From Stenotrophomonas sp. BIGb0135 (GTDB lineage Bacteria > Pseudomonadota > Gammaproteobacteria > Xanthomonadales > Xanthomonadaceae), in the NCBI RefSeq assembly GCF_024810105.1, contig NZ_JANUDX010000001.1, positions 868,001 through 932,000 of the forward strand: DNA of 64,000 bases, given 5' to 3'. The notes below the pieces were generated by a model. That model ran no database searches, was not told the origin of the DNA, and saw only the letters and a list, made by a program, of their open reading frames with translations. The position numbers were made by a program, and so were the translations under genes. Each line of letters begins with the position of its first letter. Positions within the stretch are counted from its first letter, which is position 1. Below, piece by piece: positions 16,840-26,639 of this stretch.

Positions 16840-18777
16840 ATGACGATCCCGAATGCTCAACTCCAGACTGCCCTTGACCATTTCTCAGCGCAACCAAATG
16901 TTACGCCAGCCCAGCACGACCAGTTACGCGCAGCAATCGTGCAGAACCCTGACCTTCTCCTCAAGCTGAACCAAGATGCTGTCAATGGCCAACTGAGAGG
17001 CTTCGCTCTTCCTCAAAATGGCACCCCTCCCAATCTTGTTGGCACTTACGATCTCGCCTCCGGCGTGATCACACTGCCGGCTGGAGACTTCCAAAGCGAA
17101 GGAACAACACCCGGCGCAGATCTGGCCGCTTCCTTGCGCGTGCAGAACTTGTCGCTTCGTTTCGCGCATAGCACATATCTGGATGCGAACGGCACCACCC
17201 AACCAGTCACCCAAGACATGATCACCAATCTGCAGTCCACGCTGAACGGATCTCCAGTATTGGCCGACCAGATCAAACTTGCCGTCACTCCGCCCGAAGC
17301 AGGTCAATCAGCTCCGCTGGAGAGTTTTGCCAGCCTAAGTGGCACCGTCGCTGGTGGAACCTACAACCCAACGACTCATACGATGAGTCTTCCCCCCAGT
17401 GTCCTGGCGATTCCTACCGCCCACTTTAGATCTGCCGATCTCACCTTCGTGCTGGCGCACGAGATCCAGCATGGCTTGAACGATCGGGAGATTCAGCGCG
17501 CCAGAACGCTCGCTTACGAACATGCCAAGCAGATTGCGCAGGATGACAATCCGATCAACGACTACACAGCCCCTATCGCGGCGGCAATTCAATCCGGGCG
17601 AGACGACGAGGCAAAGGCTCAGATCGCCGGCTGGAATGCGTTGCTAAGCCGCGAAAAAGTGCAGAATCCATCTGCGGACCTGATCGATATGATGGCGCTA
17701 TCGAGGGCCTCAGGAGACCGTACGACACGAGTTCTAGACTTCGTTCAGCCAAACCGCCTTGACGGCAGACTTGCCGAGGCCCGGGCCGGCCTGACGTTCA
17801 ATGCTGACGGAACGATGTCCATGACGCCTGGCAACGTCGCACAACTGGGACATAACTATTTCGATAAACCGCCAAGAGGAACTCCCAATGTTCCCATCCA
17901 TGCGACGACAGGCCTTGGTCATTACGGAGAATCAGATTATCCGAATTATTATGGCTCCAATGTCGTAGGCAATGTGATCACCATTGATAGAGTCTACGCG
18001 CGCGCCGTCAATGGCGTGGCACCGCAAATGCACGTCAACATGGACCAACTGCATCTGCGGGAAGACCTCATGGAGCGAAATGGCATCACGATCACGCATA
18101 ACCCGGAAAGGCCGCAACCATATTTTGATACCAGCCATACGCCACCGACGTTGCGTCATTTCGACCATACGCACAACCCGGAGCACGCAAACGAACAGAA
18201 TTCACATCAATATGTACCCGTTGTCCCGAGTGTGTCTCAATCTACTCGTCAACCGGTAGAGCAGTATTTCACTGCGCTTAGGGCAGGAGACGAGCAGGCC
18301 GCGCGAGCCGCTTCAACCGCATTTGCAACACCTGATCGCTGGCAACAGGCAATGGCCGAGGCGGAGGAGCGTGTGCTGGCGAGACAAGGGCAGATACCTG
18401 GGCGGGAAGCCCCCCTGTTCGCACAGGCGATGGAGCATCTCGAACGTCTAGGGTCAAAGGCCGGCGGCTACCTTGACCGGGTGCAGATGGAAGGCGTGGC
18501 GGGCACCGTGGCCTATCAGGCGAAGCTCAAGCACCTCCCCTCAATCGACGCACTGACGCCGGTCCAGGAGGGTGGGCACCTGATAGCGACGTCAGTGGAC
18601 CCGGGGAATCCCGCAGTGGTAAGAGCTGCGTTCATTGAAAAGGCCGACGCAGCGATGCAGCCACTGGAACAGACGCTGCGGCAGTTGACCATTGAAACGC
18701 AACGGCATCAGGATCAGGCCACGCTTCACGCGCAGGAACGACAAATGGACACTCAACAGCAGAGCACCTCTCGCTGA
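16840..18777 (+). CDS. Putative X-T4SS effector: HEXXH metallopeptidase-like core with XVIPCD-type C-terminus
   Basis: A 645-residue protein without signal peptide. Residues 1-190 are Gln/Asn/Thr-rich with beta segments (ITLPAGDF, TMSLPPSVL). A zinc-site motif LAHEIQHGLND places His207, Glu208 and His211. Glu in RLAEARAGL near residue 313 is a possible third ligand. A Tyr/His/Asn-rich region follows (about 330-470). The last ~110 residues (VAYQAKLKHLPSIDALTP, then RAAFIEKADAAMQPLEQ and a Gln-rich tail) match in pattern the XVIPCD secretion signal of Xanthomonadales type IV effectors. It starts 3 bases after the lipoprotein gene. Codon use is less GC-rich than the core genome. The enzymatic activity is predicted only from HEXXH. 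Confidence 0.75.
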   Translation: MTIPNAQLQTALDHFSAQPNVTPAQHDQLRAAIVQNPDLLLKLNQDAVNGQLRGFALPQNGTPPNLVGTYDLASGVITLPAGDFQSEGTTPGADLAASLRVQNLSLRFAHSTYLDANGTTQPVTQDMITNLQSTLNGSPVLADQIKLAVTPPEAGQSAPLESFASLSGTVAGGTYNPTTHTMSLPPSVLAIPTAHFRSADLTFVLAHEIQHGLNDREIQRARTLAYEHAKQIAQDDNPINDYTAPIAAAIQSGRDDEAKAQIAGWNALLSREKVQNPSADLIDMMALSRASGDRTTRVLDFVQPNRLDGRLAEARAGLTFNADGTMSMTPGNVAQLGHNYFDKPPRGTPNVPIHATTGLGHYGESDYPNYYGSNVVGNVITIDRVYARAVNGVAPQMHVNMDQLHLREDLMERNGITITHNPERPQPYFDTSHTPPTLRHFDHTHNPEHANEQNSHQYVPVVPSVSQSTRQPVEQYFTALRAGDEQAARAASTAFATPDRWQQAMAEAEERVLARQGQIPGREAPLFAQAMEHLERLGSKAGGYLDRVQMEGVAGTVAYQAKLKHLPSIDALTPVQEGGHLIATSVDPGNPAVVRAAFIEKADAAMQPLEQTLRQLTIETQRHQDQATLHAQERQMDTQQQSTSR

Positions 18778-18796
18778 GGTGCCCCACAGGGACGAT

Positions 18797-19303
18797 ATGA
18801 ACGACGACACATACGACTTGCTCGCAAAAATGACATTGGCCACCGGCCGTATGGACACGCTGGTTTCTGAAATGCAGGTGGCGGCAAGGAACGCGCAAGC
18901 AGCAATGAAGGAGTTCAGGGAGCAGGAGGAAGCCCGCTTCAAGCAGGCTATGCTCGCGCAGTTCCAGGATCAGCAGCATCGGCTGGAGGCTGCACTGCGC
19001 CCCAGGGTGGCGTGGGCATGGAAGGTAATCGCCGCATCGGCAGGTTTCTCGATACTGTTGCTGGTTGGCTATTTGCTGCTACTCAAACAAGCCGACGCTC
19101 GGCTACGGACGGCACAGGAACGTGCTGACGCCATTGAAGTTCAGGCAGAGCTGCTGGAAGCCGCAAGACAGGTAGAGCTAACGTCCTGTGGCGGCCGACC
19201 TTGCATCCGGATTGACCGACACACGCCCACCTGGAAAAGCAAGGAGGGCGAGTACATCCTCGTGGACGCCAGCGCTGGCAATCTGACAGCGAAGCGCCCC
19301 TGA
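18797..19303 (+). CDS. Small coiled-coil/single-helix membrane protein of unknown function
   Basis: A 168-residue protein. Residues 1-70 are a charged, Gln/Glu/Ala-rich helix (MQVAARNAQAAMKEFREQEE). One membrane helix lies at about 78-100 (VIAASAGFSILLLVGYLLLLK). A second helix and a small domain with CGGRPC and EGEYILVD follow. AGGGA lies about 6 bases before the ATG, 19 bases after the effector stop, so it is likely cotranscribed. It might be an accessory or second immunity factor. It loosely recalls small mobilisation-type coiled-coil proteins, but no function can be assigned. Confidence 0.65.
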   Translation: MNDDTYDLLAKMTLATGRMDTLVSEMQVAARNAQAAMKEFREQEEARFKQAMLAQFQDQQHRLEAALRPRVAWAWKVIAASAGFSILLLVGYLLLLKQADARLRTAQERADAIEVQAELLEAARQVELTSCGGRPCIRIDRHTPTWKSKEGEYILVDASAGNLTAKRP

Positions 19304-19553
19304 TCCAAGCGTCGGACTCCAAGTTGGCCAAATGCCCCAAGCCGATAAGCGGCCCTTCCGCAGGACCGAACGGCTGCCTACGCGCGCGCTACAACCTATT
19401 CATGCACCGCGGGTACAATGCCCGCCTTCGGGATGCGCGCGGCCTGCCGCATCCTTGCCATTGAATCCACGCTGCCACCGGCCCTGCGCCGGCGGCGGCG
19501 TTTCCGCACATCCGCCCCCACGGTGTTGCGCCACCTGCACGAGATCCACGCCC

Positions 19554-20765
19554 ATGACGCCAACCGATCCCCCTGCCTCGTCCCTGTTGCGCGGACGCGT
19601 GCTGGCCTTTGCCGCCATCCTGCTGGCTGCGCTGAACCTGCGCACCGCGGTAACGTCGGTGACCCCGCTGCTGGACCTGCTCGGCACGACCTTCGGCTTC
19701 GGCACCACGATGACCGGTGTGCTCGGCATGCTGCCCACGGCCTCGTTCGCGCTGTTCGGCGTTACCACGCCGATGGTGGCCCGTCGCATCGGGCTGGAAC
19801 GCACCGCCCTGCTCGCCATGGGCCTGGCCACCGTGGGCCTGCTGCTGCGCTCGATGGCCGGCGGCATTGGCAGCCTGCTGTTCGGCTCCATCGTCGCGCT
19901 GGCCGGCATGGGCATCGGCAACGTGGTGGTGCCGCCGCTGGTGAAGCGCTACTTCGCCAACCGCGTTGGCACCGTCAGCACGCTGTACATCACCGTGCTG
20001 CAGGTCGGCACCATGATGCCGGCCCTGCTCGCCGTGCCGCTGGCCGAAAGCGCCGGTTGGCGCGTGTCGCTCGGCATCTGGTCGATCCTCGCCCTGGCCG
20101 CCGCGCTGCCGTGGCTGATGCTGGCCCGGCGCCGCCCGCACCCGGACCCGCTGGACACCGCCGCGGATCCGGCCGCGCAGCCGCACGGCAAGGTCTGGCG
20201 CACGCCGCTGGGCTGGGGCATGACGCTGATGTTCGGCATGACCTCGCTGATGACCTACTCGATGTTCACCTGGTTGCCGCGGATCGTGGTGGAAGCCGGT
20301 GCCAGCCCGGGCTTCGGCGGGATCATGGTGGCCATCTTCGCCGCCTGCGGGCTGCTGCCGTCGCTGACCATGCCAGCCCTGGCCGTGCGCCTGCGCAACC
20401 CGTTCCCGCTGGTGCTGATCGGCTTTTCCGCCTTCCTGATCGCGTTCGCCGGGCTGCTGTTCGCGCCGATGAAGGCGCCGTGGCTGTGGGCGATCCTGCT
20501 CGGCATCGGCCCGTCCACCTTCCCGCTGGCGCTGACCCTGATCAACCTGCGCACGCGCACCCCGGCCGGCTCGGCGGCGTTGTCCGGTTTCATGCAGGGC
20601 GTCGGCTATGCCTTCAGCTGCCTGGGGCCGTTCCTGTTCGGCTGGCTGCACGCGATCAGCGGCGCGTGGTACCTGCCGTTCGGGTTCCTGGTGTTCTGCG
20701 CGCTGGTGCTGCTGACCGCCTCTTGGGTGGCCTGCAAGCCGCAGAAGCTCGAAGACCAGTGGTGA
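19554..20765 (+). CDS. MFS transporter, CynX/NimT type
   Basis: A 403-residue protein with twelve hydrophobic segments. It has the CynX-like opening AAILLAALNLRTAVTSVTPLL and the loop GIGNVVVPPLVKRYFANRVG typical of the cyanate/nitroimidazole-type branch of the major facilitator superfamily. The frame stays open upstream to 19332, but that part is Arg/Pro-rich with no membrane character. The ATG at 19554 gives the usual length. Substrate unknown. It converges on proA, with a REP palindrome between the two stops. Confidence 0.82.
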   Translation: MTPTDPPASSLLRGRVLAFAAILLAALNLRTAVTSVTPLLDLLGTTFGFGTTMTGVLGMLPTASFALFGVTTPMVARRIGLERTALLAMGLATVGLLLRSMAGGIGSLLFGSIVALAGMGIGNVVVPPLVKRYFANRVGTVSTLYITVLQVGTMMPALLAVPLAESAGWRVSLGIWSILALAAALPWLMLARRRPHPDPLDTAADPAAQPHGKVWRTPLGWGMTLMFGMTSLMTYSMFTWLPRIVVEAGASPGFGGIMVAIFAACGLLPSLTMPALAVRLRNPFPLVLIGFSAFLIAFAGLLFAPMKAPWLWAILLGIGPSTFPLALTLINLRTRTPAGSAALSGFMQGVGYAFSCLGPFLFGWLHAISGAWYLPFGFLVFCALVLLTASWVACKPQKLEDQW

Positions 20766-20820
20766 TCTGACCACGGACAGCGCCCGCCGTCGGCCGACAG
20801 CGCGTGCGTTGCATCCGAGG

Positions 20821-20844
20821 GAGCCGGCCAATGGCCGGCTCTAC
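20821..20844 (-). repeat. REP palindrome between mfs and proA stops
   Basis: GAGCCGGCC / GGCCGGCTC arms of 9 bases around AAT, ending in CTAC, so the GTAG head is on the minus strand. It sits 3 bases from the proA stop and may act as a shared transcript end. Confidence 0.8.
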
Positions 20845-20847
20845 CCT

Positions 20848-22110
20848 TTACGCGCGGGTCTGGCCTTCGCCGCGCACCACGAAGCGCTCGACCGTGAGCG
20901 CCTCCAGGCCCATCGGGCCGTAGGCGTGCAGGCGCGTGGTGGAGATGCCGATCTCCGCGCCGAGGCCGAGCTCACCGCCGTCGGAGAAGCGCGAGGACGC
21001 GTTGACCATCACCACCGCCGAGCGCAGCGCGTGCACGAAACGTTCGGCTGCCTGCGGGTCTTCGGTGGCGATTACTTCGGTGTGGTCCGAGCTGTACTGC
21101 TGGATATGCGCCAGCGCCTGCTCGAGGTCGTCGACCACGCGCACGGCGATGACCAGGTCCAGGTACTCGGCGGCGTAGTCCTCGTCGGTGGCCGGCTGCG
21201 CATCGGTGAGCCACTGGCGCGCACGGTCATCGGCACGCAGCTGTACGCCACGCGCGCGCAGTGCCGCGTCGGCCAACGGCAGGAAGGTCGCGGCGCTGTC
21301 GGCGTGCACCAACAGCGTCTCCAGCGAGTTGCAGGCCGACGGCCGGCTGCATTTTCCGTCCACCAGCAGCGCCAGCGCACGCTCCACATCGGCCGCGCGG
21401 TCCACGTACAGGTGGCACACGCCCTTGTAGTGCTTGATCACCGGCACGCGCGCGTGTTCGGCCACGAAGCGGATTAGGCCTTCGCCCCCGCGCGGGATCG
21501 CCAGGTCCACCAGGTCGTTGAGCTGCAGCAGTTCCAGCATGGTCTCGCGGCGCAGGTCGTCGACCAGGGTCAGCGCGGCATCGGCCACGCCGGCCTCGCG
21601 CAGTGCGCGCTTGAGTGCGGCGGCAATGGCGGTATTGGAATGGATCGCCTCCGAACCGCCGCGCAGGATCACGCCGTTGCCCGCCTTGATGCACAGCGCC
21701 GCTGCATCGGCGGTCACGTTCGGGCGCGCCTCGTAGATCATGGCGATCACGCCCAGTGGCACGCGCACCTTCTGCACGCGGATGCCGTTGGGGCGCACGT
21801 CGTCGCGGGTGATCGTGCCGACCGGGTCCGGCAGCGCGGCGACCTCACGCAGGGCCGCGGCGATGCCGGCCAGGCGTTGCGGGTTCAGTGCCAGGCGATC
21901 CAGCATCGCGGTGCCGACGCCCTTTTCGCTCGCGGCGGCGAGGTCGCGCGCGTTTGCGGCGAGGATCGCATCGGCATCGGCCTCCAATGCGGCGGCCATC
22001 GCCTCCAGCAGCGCCGCCTTGGCGGTGGAGGACAGCTGCGCCAGCTGCTGGGCCGCGTCGCGGCAGGCCAGCGCCTGGGCGCGGATGTCGGAGGGGGAGC
22101 TGGCGACCAT
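20848..22110 (-). CDS. proA: Glutamate-5-semialdehyde dehydrogenase (gamma-glutamyl phosphate reductase)
   Basis: A 420-residue cytoplasmic enzyme. It reduces gamma-glutamyl phosphate to glutamate semialdehyde with NADPH, the second step of proline synthesis. Seen: [29 protein letters not shown], the cofactor segment [11 protein letters not shown], the region with [11 protein letters not shown] that holds the catalytic Cys, and a C-terminal [14 protein letters not shown]. The start at 22110 is preceded by GAGGA 7 bases upstream; an ATG at 22149 lacks one. It follows proB by 114 bases containing a REP element, at the end of the arginine/proline cluster. Confidence 0.95.
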   Translation of the reverse strand: MVASSPSDIRAQALACRDAAQQLAQLSSTAKAALLEAMAAALEADADAILAANARDLAAASEKGVGTAMLDRLALNPQRLAGIAAALREVAALPDPVGTITRDDVRPNGIRVQKVRVPLGVIAMIYEARPNVTADAAALCIKAGNGVILRGGSEAIHSNTAIAAALKRALREAGVADAALTLVDDLRRETMLELLQLNDLVDLAIPRGGEGLIRFVAEHARVPVIKHYKGVCHLYVDRAADVERALALLVDGKCSRPSACNSLETLLVHADSAATFLPLADAALRARGVQLRADDRARQWLTDAQPATDEDYAAEYLDLVIAVRVVDDLEQALAHIQQYSSDHTEVIATEDPQAAERFVHALRSAVVMVNASSRFSDGGELGLGAEIGISTTRLHAYGPMGLEALTVERFVVRGEGQTRA

Positions 22111-22134
22111 CTCAATATCCTCGGGAAAAGCAAC

Positions 22135-22156
22135 GTAGGGCCACGCCATGCGTGGC
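22135..22156 (-). repeat. REP element between proB and proA
   Basis: A GTAG head (22135-22138) and the palindrome GCCACGC-CAT-GCGTGGC (22140-22156) lie in the proB-proA spacer. The partly matching GCCACGCAGTGCGTCGC about 35 bases on may be a degraded inverted partner. The hairpin could uncouple the two genes' mRNA levels. Confidence 0.65.
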
Positions 22157-22224
22157 TGCGGAGTCTCGAACGACGCCCAGGTGCGCCGCCACGCAGTGCG
22201 TCGCGCGACCTCCCAAGGCGTCGA

Positions 22225-23373
22225 TCACAGCAGCACCAGGTCGTCGCGATGGATCACGTTGCCACCGTAGTTGTAGCCGAGCACGCTTTCAATGTCGCGC
22301 GAATGGCGGCCGGCGATGCGGCGGATGTCGCTGGCCGAATACTGGCTCACGCCCCGCGCCAACCGCACCTCGCCACTGGCATCGCACAGACGCACTTCGA
22401 CCATGTCGCCACGGCGGAAGTCCCCGTCCGCGCCGCGCACGCCACCGGGCAGCAGCGAGGCGCCCTTGTCGCGCAGCGCAGCTGCCGCGCCGTCGTCGAC
22501 CAGGATCGCGCCCGGCTCCAGCGGCGCATGCCGCAGCCAGTACTTGCGGGCGGCCACGCGGGTCTGCGCGGCGTGGATGCGCGTGCCGAACAGGCGCCCC
22601 TGCGCCAGCGCGCGCACCACCTCGCTGTCGCGGCCGTTGAACAGGCAGGTGTCGATGCCGACCCGGCCGGCCTTGGCGGCGGCCTCCAGCTTGGTATGCA
22701 TGCCGCCGGTGCCCGCCCCACTGCCGGCGCCACCGGCCATCGCCAGCACCTCGCCGGTGAGCTCGGGCACGTCATGGATCGGACGCGCCTGAGGGTCGCG
22801 GCGCGGGTCGGCGCTGTACAGGCCATCGATGTCGGTGGCGATGAACAGCACGTCGGCATCGATCAGCGCGGCCACGGTGGCGGCGAGGTTGTCGTTGTCG
22901 CCCAGCTTGAGCTCGTCCACCGAGACGGTGTCGTTCTCGTTGACCACCGGCAACGCGCCCAACCGCAGCAGCTCATTGAGGGTAGCGCGCGCATTGAGGT
23001 AGCGACGGCGATTGCGCAGGTCGTCGTGGGTGAGCAGCACCTGCGCCACCGGGCGCTCGAAGAAGCGCTGCCACAGCCCGATCAGCTGTGCCTGGCCCAG
23101 CGCCGCCAGCGCCTGGCGCGCCGCCATGGCCGCACCGGCTTCCAGCGCGCGCGGCACGATGGCGCGGCCGGCGGCCACCGCGCCGGAGGAAACGATCACC
23201 ACCTCGCGCCCGGCCAGCACATTGGCCGAGACGAACTGCGCCAGCCCCAGTGCGTGGCGTGGCGACAGGCCACCACCGTTGGCGGCGAGCAGGCTGCTGC
23301 CGACCTTGAGCACCGCGCGCTTCCACGCCGGGACGGGTTGTTCGGGGAACGGCGAATGCACGGGCAGCGTCAT
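22225..23373 (-). CDS. proB: Glutamate 5-kinase
   Basis: A 382-residue kinase catalysing the first, proline-inhibited step of proline synthesis. The amino-acid-kinase domain (about 1-260) has RAVLKVGSSLLA near residue 16, VIVSSGAVAAGR, VVNENDTVSVDELKLGDNDNLAA, and GTGGMHTKLEAA. A C-terminal PUA domain follows (about 285-375, GVSQYSASDIRRIAGRHS). The frame is open upstream to 23676, but homology begins just after the ATG at 23373. It lies 11 bases after the YciI-like gene, in the arginine/proline cluster. Confidence 0.95.
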   Translation of the reverse strand: MTLPVHSPFPEQPVPAWKRAVLKVGSSLLAANGGGLSPRHALGLAQFVSANVLAGREVVIVSSGAVAAGRAIVPRALEAGAAMAARQALAALGQAQLIGLWQRFFERPVAQVLLTHDDLRNRRRYLNARATLNELLRLGALPVVNENDTVSVDELKLGDNDNLAATVAALIDADVLFIATDIDGLYSADPRRDPQARPIHDVPELTGEVLAMAGGAGSGAGTGGMHTKLEAAAKAGRVGIDTCLFNGRDSEVVRALAQGRLFGTRIHAAQTRVAARKYWLRHAPLEPGAILVDDGAAAALRDKGASLLPGGVRGADGDFRRGDMVEVRLCDASGEVRLARGVSQYSASDIRRIAGRHSRDIESVLGYNYGGNVIHRDDLVLL

Positions 23374-23384
23374 CGGTGTGCGCC

Positions 23385-23645
23385 TCAGCGCGTGTTCCAT
23401 TCGTGGATGCGGGCGGTGGCGCTGCCGTGTACCAGCAACGGGTCGGTGTCCACCAGCGCCTGCGCGGCGGCCAGGTCGGCGATGTCCTGCAGCACGTAGG
23501 CACCGCCGCGCTTGTCGCTGAAACCGCCGGTCAGCAGCAGCTGGCCGCGGGCGCGCACCTCGTCGAGGAAATGCGCGTGCTCGGCGCCCACCTCGTCGCG
23601 GAACGCCGGGGTCCGCGTGACCAGGACCAGGTAACAGGTTTTCAT
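23385..23645 (-). CDS. YciI-like protein
   Basis: An 86-residue protein with the YciI/DGPF ferredoxin-like fold: MKTCYLVLVTRTP, then HAHFLDEVRARGQLLLTGGF and DIADLAAAQALVDTDPLL. In this fold a His near FL and an Asp in the DTDPL loop form a putative active site. The biological role of YciI proteins is poorly known. It sits between argH (70-base gap) and proB (11-base gap) in the same direction, so it is probably cotranscribed with amino-acid genes. Confidence 0.8.
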   Translation of the reverse strand: MKTCYLVLVTRTPAFRDEVGAEHAHFLDEVRARGQLLLTGGFSDKRGGAYVLQDIADLAAAQALVDTDPLLVHGSATARIHEWNTR

Positions 23646-23715
23646 GCAGTTTCCCTTTGCCGGGCGGGCCCGGCACGACGATGAAGAAACGGCGACCTTG
23701 CGGTCGCCGTCGTGA

Positions 23716-25011
23716 TCACACCAGTGCGGCCCAACGGGCACGCAGCTCGTCCAGCCGCAGGTCGGCGGCGGCACCGGGCGAGACGCGCGCGGCCAGGCTG
23801 CCTTCGGGCGTGCGCCCCTGCCCTGCACTGTCGGCACCGGCGGCCGCGGCCTTGTAGGCCTCGCGGAACGGTACGCCGGCCACGGCCGCCTCCACCGCCA
23901 CGTCGGTGGCATACATGCCCGAGTCGATGGCGGCGCGCAGCTTGTCATCGCGCCATTCCAGGTTGGCCAGCAGCGCCGGCAACAGCTCCAGCGCGGCCAA
24001 GCCACGGCCGAAGCCGTGGAAGATGGCGCCCTTGCTGCTCTGCAGGTCGCGGTGGTAACCGGACGGCAGCGACAGCAGCTGTTCGATCTCGGTGCGCGCC
24101 GCGGCCACGCTGGCATGGGTGGCGCGCATCAGTTCGATGACGTCCGGATTGCGCTTGTTGGGCATGATCGAGCTGCCGGTGGTGTACTGCGCCGGCAGCG
24201 CGACGAAGCCGAACTCGCCGCTGGTGAACAGCGACAGGTCCCACGCGATGCGGCGCAGGTCCAGGGTCGCTCCGCCCAGGGCTTCCAGGGCCGCCAGCTC
24301 GAACTTGCCGCGCGAGAGCTGCGCATAGATCGGCGAGACCTGCATGCGCGCAAAGCCCAGCGCGGCGGTGGTGTGGGCGCGGTCCAGCGGCAGGTTGACG
24401 CCGTAGCCGGCGGCGGTGCCCAGCGGATTGGCATCGATCAGCGCGAAGGTGTCGTGTGCGCGGATCGCATTGTCGATGTAGGCCTCGGCCCAGCCGGCCC
24501 ACCACATGCCCGCCGAGGACACCACGGCGCGCTGGATGTGGGTGTAGCCCGGCACCGGCAGGTCCTTTTCGGCCTCGGCGCGGTCGAGTGCGACCTTGGC
24601 GATCTCCCGGCTCAGGCCGGCCACCTGCAGCAGCTTGTCCTTCAGCCACAGCCGGGTGGCGACCAGGATCTGGTCGTTGCGGCTGCGCCCGGTGTGGATC
24701 TTGCGGCCGGCGTCGCCGAGGCGTTCGGTCAGCCGCGCTTCGATCGCCGAATGGCAGTCCTCGAAGCGCTCGTCCAGCACGAAGGCGCCGCTGCGGAAGT
24801 CCTCGCCCAGCACGTCCAGCTCGCGCAGCAGGCCGTCCAGTTCGTCGCCGGACAGGATGCCGATGTGCTGCAGGCCCTGTGCGTGCGCCTTGCTGGCGGC
24901 CACGTCGTACAGGAAGAACTCGCGGTCCAGGATCACATCATCGCCGGCCAGGAAGGTCTGGATCTTGGCGTCCACCGCCACGCCGGGCTTCTGCCACAGA
25001 AGGTCTGCCAT
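23716..25011 (-). CDS. argH: Argininosuccinate lyase
   Basis: A 431-residue cytoplasmic enzyme splitting argininosuccinate into arginine and fumarate, the last step of the pathway. Superfamily motifs are intact: HTGRSRND at 106-113, a PGYTHIQRA segment at 154-162, and the mobile-loop signature [11 protein letters not shown] at 279-289 with the catalytic Ser. GGAG lies 8 bases before the ATG at 25011. The family usually has about 460 residues, so this is at the short end, as expected for the Xanthomonas-type enzyme. Part of the leftward arginine cluster. Confidence 0.94.
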   Translation of the reverse strand: MADLLWQKPGVAVDAKIQTFLAGDDVILDREFFLYDVAASKAHAQGLQHIGILSGDELDGLLRELDVLGEDFRSGAFVLDERFEDCHSAIEARLTERLGDAGRKIHTGRSRNDQILVATRLWLKDKLLQVAGLSREIAKVALDRAEAEKDLPVPGYTHIQRAVVSSAGMWWAGWAEAYIDNAIRAHDTFALIDANPLGTAAGYGVNLPLDRAHTTAALGFARMQVSPIYAQLSRGKFELAALEALGGATLDLRRIAWDLSLFTSGEFGFVALPAQYTTGSSIMPNKRNPDVIELMRATHASVAAARTEIEQLLSLPSGYHRDLQSSKGAIFHGFGRGLAALELLPALLANLEWRDDKLRAAIDSGMYATDVAVEAAVAGVPFREAYKAAAAGADSAGQGRTPEGSLAARVSPGAAADLRLDELRARWAALV

Positions 25012-25085
25012 GTCTTGCTCCGTAGGCGGAATCGTCCGCCGGGTTGTACGCGCGCACCCGGGGTCGGGTGCGCAGCGGATAAGGT

Positions 25086-26039
25086 TCAGTGCGGGATCGA
25101 GGCCAGTTCGTCCAGGCCCAGGGCCAGGTTGAGGTTCTGCATGGCCTGGGTGGCCGCGCCCTTGAGCAGGTTGTCCAGGGTCGCCACCACCACCACCCGC
25201 TTGCCGCCGGGGGCCACGTCGAAACCGCCGATCTGCGCGCCATGCCGGCCGGCGATCCGGCTCACCCACGGTGCCTCGTCGAGCACCTCGATCAAGCCCT
25301 CGTGGGCGTAATACGCCTGGTACAGCGCGATCACGTCCTCGCGCTTGACCACGGTGTTGAGCCACAGGTTGACGGTCATGGTGATGCCGCGGAAATGCGG
25401 CGCCACGTGCGGCATGAATTCCACCGGCACGCGCAGGTGCGCGGTCACTTCGCGCTCGTGCACGTGGTTGGTGAGCGCGTAGGGCATCAGGTTGTCGCGC
25501 AGCAGCTCGGGGTTGTTCTTGTCCGAGGGCGTGGTGCCGGCGCCGGAATAGCCGGACACCCCGAAGCACTGCGGCGGGCCGGCCAACTGCTTGATCAGCG
25601 GGCTGATCGCCAGCTGCATGGCGGTGGCATAGCAGCCCGGGTTGCTGATGTGCTTCTGGCCCAGGTAATCGCCACGGGTCAGCTCGGGCAGGCCGTAGAA
25701 CCAGCTCGGCTCGAAGCGGTGATCGGCCGAGAGGTCCACGATCACCGTCTCTGGCCTGGCCGCATCCAGCGCCGCCACGAACGGTGCGGCCAAGCCATTG
25801 GGCAGCGCCAGGATCACCGCGTCCATGCCCTTGGCGGCGACCGCGTCGGCGTCCAGGTTCTCGAACTGCAGCTCGCCCTGCCAGTCGGCATGGTGGTCGG
25901 CCACGCGTTGGCCAGCCAGCTCGCGCGAGGATACGAAGCCCAGCTGCAGGTTCGGGTGCGCGGCGATCAGCTTGATCAGCTCGGCGCCGGTATGGCCGCG
26001 GGCGCCGACGATGCCGACGGTGAAAGAGGTAGTGCTCAT
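25086..26039 (-). CDS. argC: N-acetyl-gamma-glutamyl-phosphate reductase
   Basis: A 317-residue NADPH-dependent reductase making N-acetylglutamate semialdehyde. The Rossmann start is [18 protein letters not shown] (residues 8-25). The catalytic Cys136 sits in [11 protein letters not shown], and [14 protein letters not shown] follows. The start at 26039 overlaps the stop of the GNAT gene by 4 bases (ATGA), so translation is coupled. An ATG further upstream would lie inside that gene. Third step of the acetylated arginine pathway. Confidence 0.95.
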   Translation of the reverse strand: MSTTSFTVGIVGARGHTGAELIKLIAAHPNLQLGFVSSRELAGQRVADHHADWQGELQFENLDADAVAAKGMDAVILALPNGLAAPFVAALDAARPETVIVDLSADHRFEPSWFYGLPELTRGDYLGQKHISNPGCYATAMQLAISPLIKQLAGPPQCFGVSGYSGAGTTPSDKNNPELLRDNLMPYALTNHVHEREVTAHLRVPVEFMPHVAPHFRGITMTVNLWLNTVVKREDVIALYQAYYAHEGLIEVLDEAPWVSRIAGRHGAQIGGFDVAPGGKRVVVVATLDNLLKGAATQAMQNLNLALGLDELASIPH

Positions 26040-26635
26040 GCGTGTGCGTCCAGGCGGTGCTGCAGGTGGCGCTTCACGCCCTGCCATTCCGCGTCGATGA
26101 TGGAGAAGATGACGGTGTCGCGCGGGGTGCCGTCGGGGTGGCGCTTGTGGTTGCGCAGCACGCCGTCCTGCTTGGCGCCCAGCCGCGCGATCGCGGTGCG
26201 CGAGGCGAAATTGAACCAGCTGGTTTCGAACACCACGCTCAGGCAGTTCAGCCGCTCGAAGGCGTGGGTGAGCAGCATCAGCTTGGTTTCGGTGTTCACG
26301 CCGGTGCGCTGGGCGGCCTCGCCATACCAGGTGTAGCCGATGCTCAGCCTGGGCACGTCCTCTTCCATGCCGTAGTAACGGGTGGTGCCGACCACTTCAT
26401 CGGCGGCATTGAGGACCACGAACGGCAGCACCTTGCCCTCGGCCTGCGCCTGCAGCGCGGCCTGCACGTAGCCGGTCATGCTCTTGGCGCTGGGCACCTG
26501 GGTGTACCAGAGGCTGGACAGCGTGCCGTCGCCCAGCGCGCCACGCAGCCCGTCGATGTGCGCCATCTGCAGCGGTTCCAGCCGCGCGTGCGTGCCGGCC
26601 AGGGTGGGGACTTTGGTCCAATCGGCGTGATTCAT
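26036..26635 (-). CDS. GNAT-family N-acetyltransferase embedded in the arginine operon
   Basis: A 199-residue protein of the GNAT fold. It has [13 protein letters not shown], a central strand with [11 protein letters not shown], and a C-terminal [25 protein letters not shown] that matches the RimJ/RimL-like acetyl-CoA-binding region. [23 protein letters not shown] is typical of that subgroup. It begins 4 bases after the NAGS/K stop and overlaps argC by 4 bases. The tight coupling suggests a role linked to arginine metabolism, but the substrate is unknown. N-acetylglutamate synthesis is already provided by the fused upstream gene. Confidence 0.85.
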   Translation of the reverse strand: MNHADWTKVPTLAGTHARLEPLQMAHIDGLRGALGDGTLSSLWYTQVPSAKSMTGYVQAALQAQAEGKVLPFVVLNAADEVVGTTRYYGMEEDVPRLSIGYTWYGEAAQRTGVNTETKLMLLTHAFERLNCLSVVFETSWFNFASRTAIARLGAKQDGVLRNHKRHPDGTPRDTVIFSIIDAEWQGVKRHLQHRLDAHA

Positions 26636-26639
26636 GGGC

